From positions 69,394,046 to 69,458,045 of the forward strand of contig NC_069125.1 of assembly GCF_026914265.1 (NCBI RefSeq): a DNA stretch of 64,000 nt. The letters are read 5' to 3'. Within the stretch, counting starts at the first letter, position 1. Each line of letters begins with the position of its first letter. The DNA is from Mya arenaria (taxonomy: Eukaryota > Mollusca > Bivalvia > Myida > Myidae). Shown piece by piece: positions 62,475 to 64,000 of this stretch. The notes below the pieces were generated by a model, which saw nothing but the letters and a program-made list of their open reading frames with translations, made no database searches and was not told the DNA's origin. A program made the translations under genes and the position numbers.

Positions 62475-64000
62475 TTACATTTTACCGCGGTTGCAACAGA
62501 ACACCAGCTTGCAGCCCTTCTTGCACCATGGGCATCGGCCGACAAACTTCTGCCATTTGTTGCACCGTGGAGCGCATTTGCAATATCGGCCTCCTGGGAA
62601 TATAGAGATAACGTTGTGCATTAAAATAACTCTTATAGCATGTCTTCCTGTGTTCATAACACTTTAAGAATCAAGATATGTTTTTAAACTTGTTCGGCAA
62701 CCGCTGTCCTTGATCGTACAGAATTAAATCTTTACTCAGAACTATCCGAGAAAACCTACGTATTAAGAAGTGTCCATTTATACTATTGGTAGAATTATAG
62801 AAGTAATCGATACTAATGTTTCAATCGAGAGTTTGTATTCGAAATCAGTCTTATCTGGGCTATGAATCCTAGGAGTTATGTTTTATACGTACTGCTGCCA
62901 TAACCACCGGACATGCCTCCACCGAATCCGCCAGACATTCCACCGTATCCGCCACCGTATCCACTTGACATGCCACCGTATCCACCACCAAATCCGCCAG
63001 ACATGCCGCCGAATCCGCCACCGTATCCGCCGGACATGCCACCGTATCCACCACCGTATCCGCCGGACATACCACCGCCATATCCGCCACCATATCCCCC
63101 TCCTCCACCTCCATAACCGCCACCACCGCCGAATTTCTTTCCGCTGGTAAATCCACCATGTCCTCCCATGTATCCACCTTAAATGATTTAACCAGATGTC
63201 ACAGATGTAGTTTCGCTTGTTTATCGTTTCTTATTAGCATGTAATGCGTATACACAGTGCTTGATAACTGACTTAAAATATGTGTATGTTTTGGAATTGC
63301 CTCAGTGTTTAACTATCACGAAAATATTCGAAGATATATGTTTTGCAAATCAGTGCAAATGTACACTAACCGCTCATTCCACCGCCAAAGCCGCCACCGT
63401 ATCCACCGGACATGCCGCCACCGTAACCGCCGCCGTGGCCGTGTCCACCACCACCGTGTCCGCCGGACATGCCACCGTATCCACCTAGTCCGCTAGACAT
63501 GCCTCCATATCCGCCGGACATACCACCACCGAATCCTCCACCATAACCGTATCCGCCGCCTCCACTTCCATAACCGCCAGCACCGCCAAATTTCTTTCCA
63601 CCGGTAAATCCACCGTACCCTCCCATGTACCCACCTTAAATGATTTAACCAAATGTCACATATGTAGTTTCATTTACTTACTGCTTCTTATTATCATGTA
63701 ATGCGTATACATAGTGACTTCATGATGATGAGTGATTAAAAATACAGTATATGATCTAGAATTTGCTCACAAGATATTTCGTTGAGATATGTTTTACAAA
63801 TCAATTAAAATCTACACATACCGCTCATTCCGCCGCCCAAACCGCCACCATAACCACCGGACATGCCGCCGAATCCGCCGCCCATTCCACCTCCGAATCC
63901 GCCGCCTATTCCGCCGCCCATTCCACCTCCGAATCCGCCGCCCATTCCACCTCCGTAGCCACCGCACATCTTACCTTTGCATGGTGGCTGTTTACCGCGG
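62475..64000 (-). CDS. Copy G: Gly/Tyr/Met-rich secreted protein with 8-Cys basic tail, 5' end outside the window
   Basis: Minus-strand exons visible: exon 2 from 64000 (incomplete) to 63822, an extra exon at 63634-63371, exon 3 at 63177-62893 and the tail exon at 62593-62475. The 3'UTR intron is 62464-62266. All junctions are phase 1. Exon 2 reads RGKQPPCKGKMCGGYGG and then GGGMGGGF repeats, richer in Met and poorer in Tyr than the other copies. The extra exon starts like exon 3 (GGYMGGYGGFTGGKKFGG) and ends like exon 2 (GGGMS), with HGGGGHGHGG in the middle. Exon 3 has GGMSGGYGGGYGG repeats. The 38-residue tail is identical in protein to B, D and E. The signal-peptide exon must lie to the right of 64000. 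Confidence 0.85.

Overview
The window is eukaryotic animal DNA. It is AT-rich, it has genes with short exons bounded by GT-AG introns, and it carries many LINE, SINE-like and MITE-like repeats. The only clear host genes form one family of small secreted glycine/tyrosine-rich proteins. Their composition recalls molluscan shell-matrix, ligament or byssal proteins, so a bivalve is the most likely source. The species cannot be fixed from the sequence.

Layout. Position 1 lies in the last 3'UTR exon of a + strand copy whose body is upstream (copy A). Copy B (+, 16089-17582) is complete and sits behind a 7.9 kb minisatellite (7840-15720). Copy C (+, about 24.2-24.6 kb) is a broken remnant. Copy D (-, 34177-32512) and copy E (+, 42534-44210) are complete and lie head to head. 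Copy F (-, about 53.05-50.85 kb) is a pseudogene. Copy G (-, 64000-62475) is intact as far as visible and runs off the right edge. Between the copies lie truncated LINEs (3.67-5.4, 6.0-6.5, 19.99-22.68, 24.64-25.1, 26.14-26.64, 29.23-30.97, 37.23-38.46 and 59.8-60.4 kb), a GC-rich MITE (39171-39490), two near-perfect palindromes, an interspersed repeat seen at eight or so sites, and one old Ty3/Gypsy fossil (about 55.6-56.2 kb).

Gene plan. A complete copy has a signal-peptide exon, one or more Gly/Tyr-rich exons, and a last coding exon for a 38-residue strongly basic tail with eight cysteines. A 3'UTR intron follows about 10 nt after the stop. All coding introns are phase 1, so whole exons can be duplicated without loss of frame; copy G carries such an extra exon, a chimera of exon 3 and exon 2. 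The tail is identical in protein sequence in B, D, E and G: the eight nucleotide differences seen among the four are all synonymous.

The most unusual feature is a tandem repeat of one ancestral monomer of about 34 bp, located roughly 200-310 bp upstream of the TATA box of copies B, D and E and upstream of remnant C. In B it has grown into a higher-order array (34 to 66 to 133 bp units, then 12-unit blocks). In E it is a separately homogenised 34-bp array, and in D and C only a few worn units remain. Gene, promoter, minisatellite and flanks therefore appear to duplicate as one module. Conserved promoter boxes (TATA, an AAGATGAC box, an octamer-like ATTTGCAT site) suggest co-expression. The function of the proteins is inferred from composition only.
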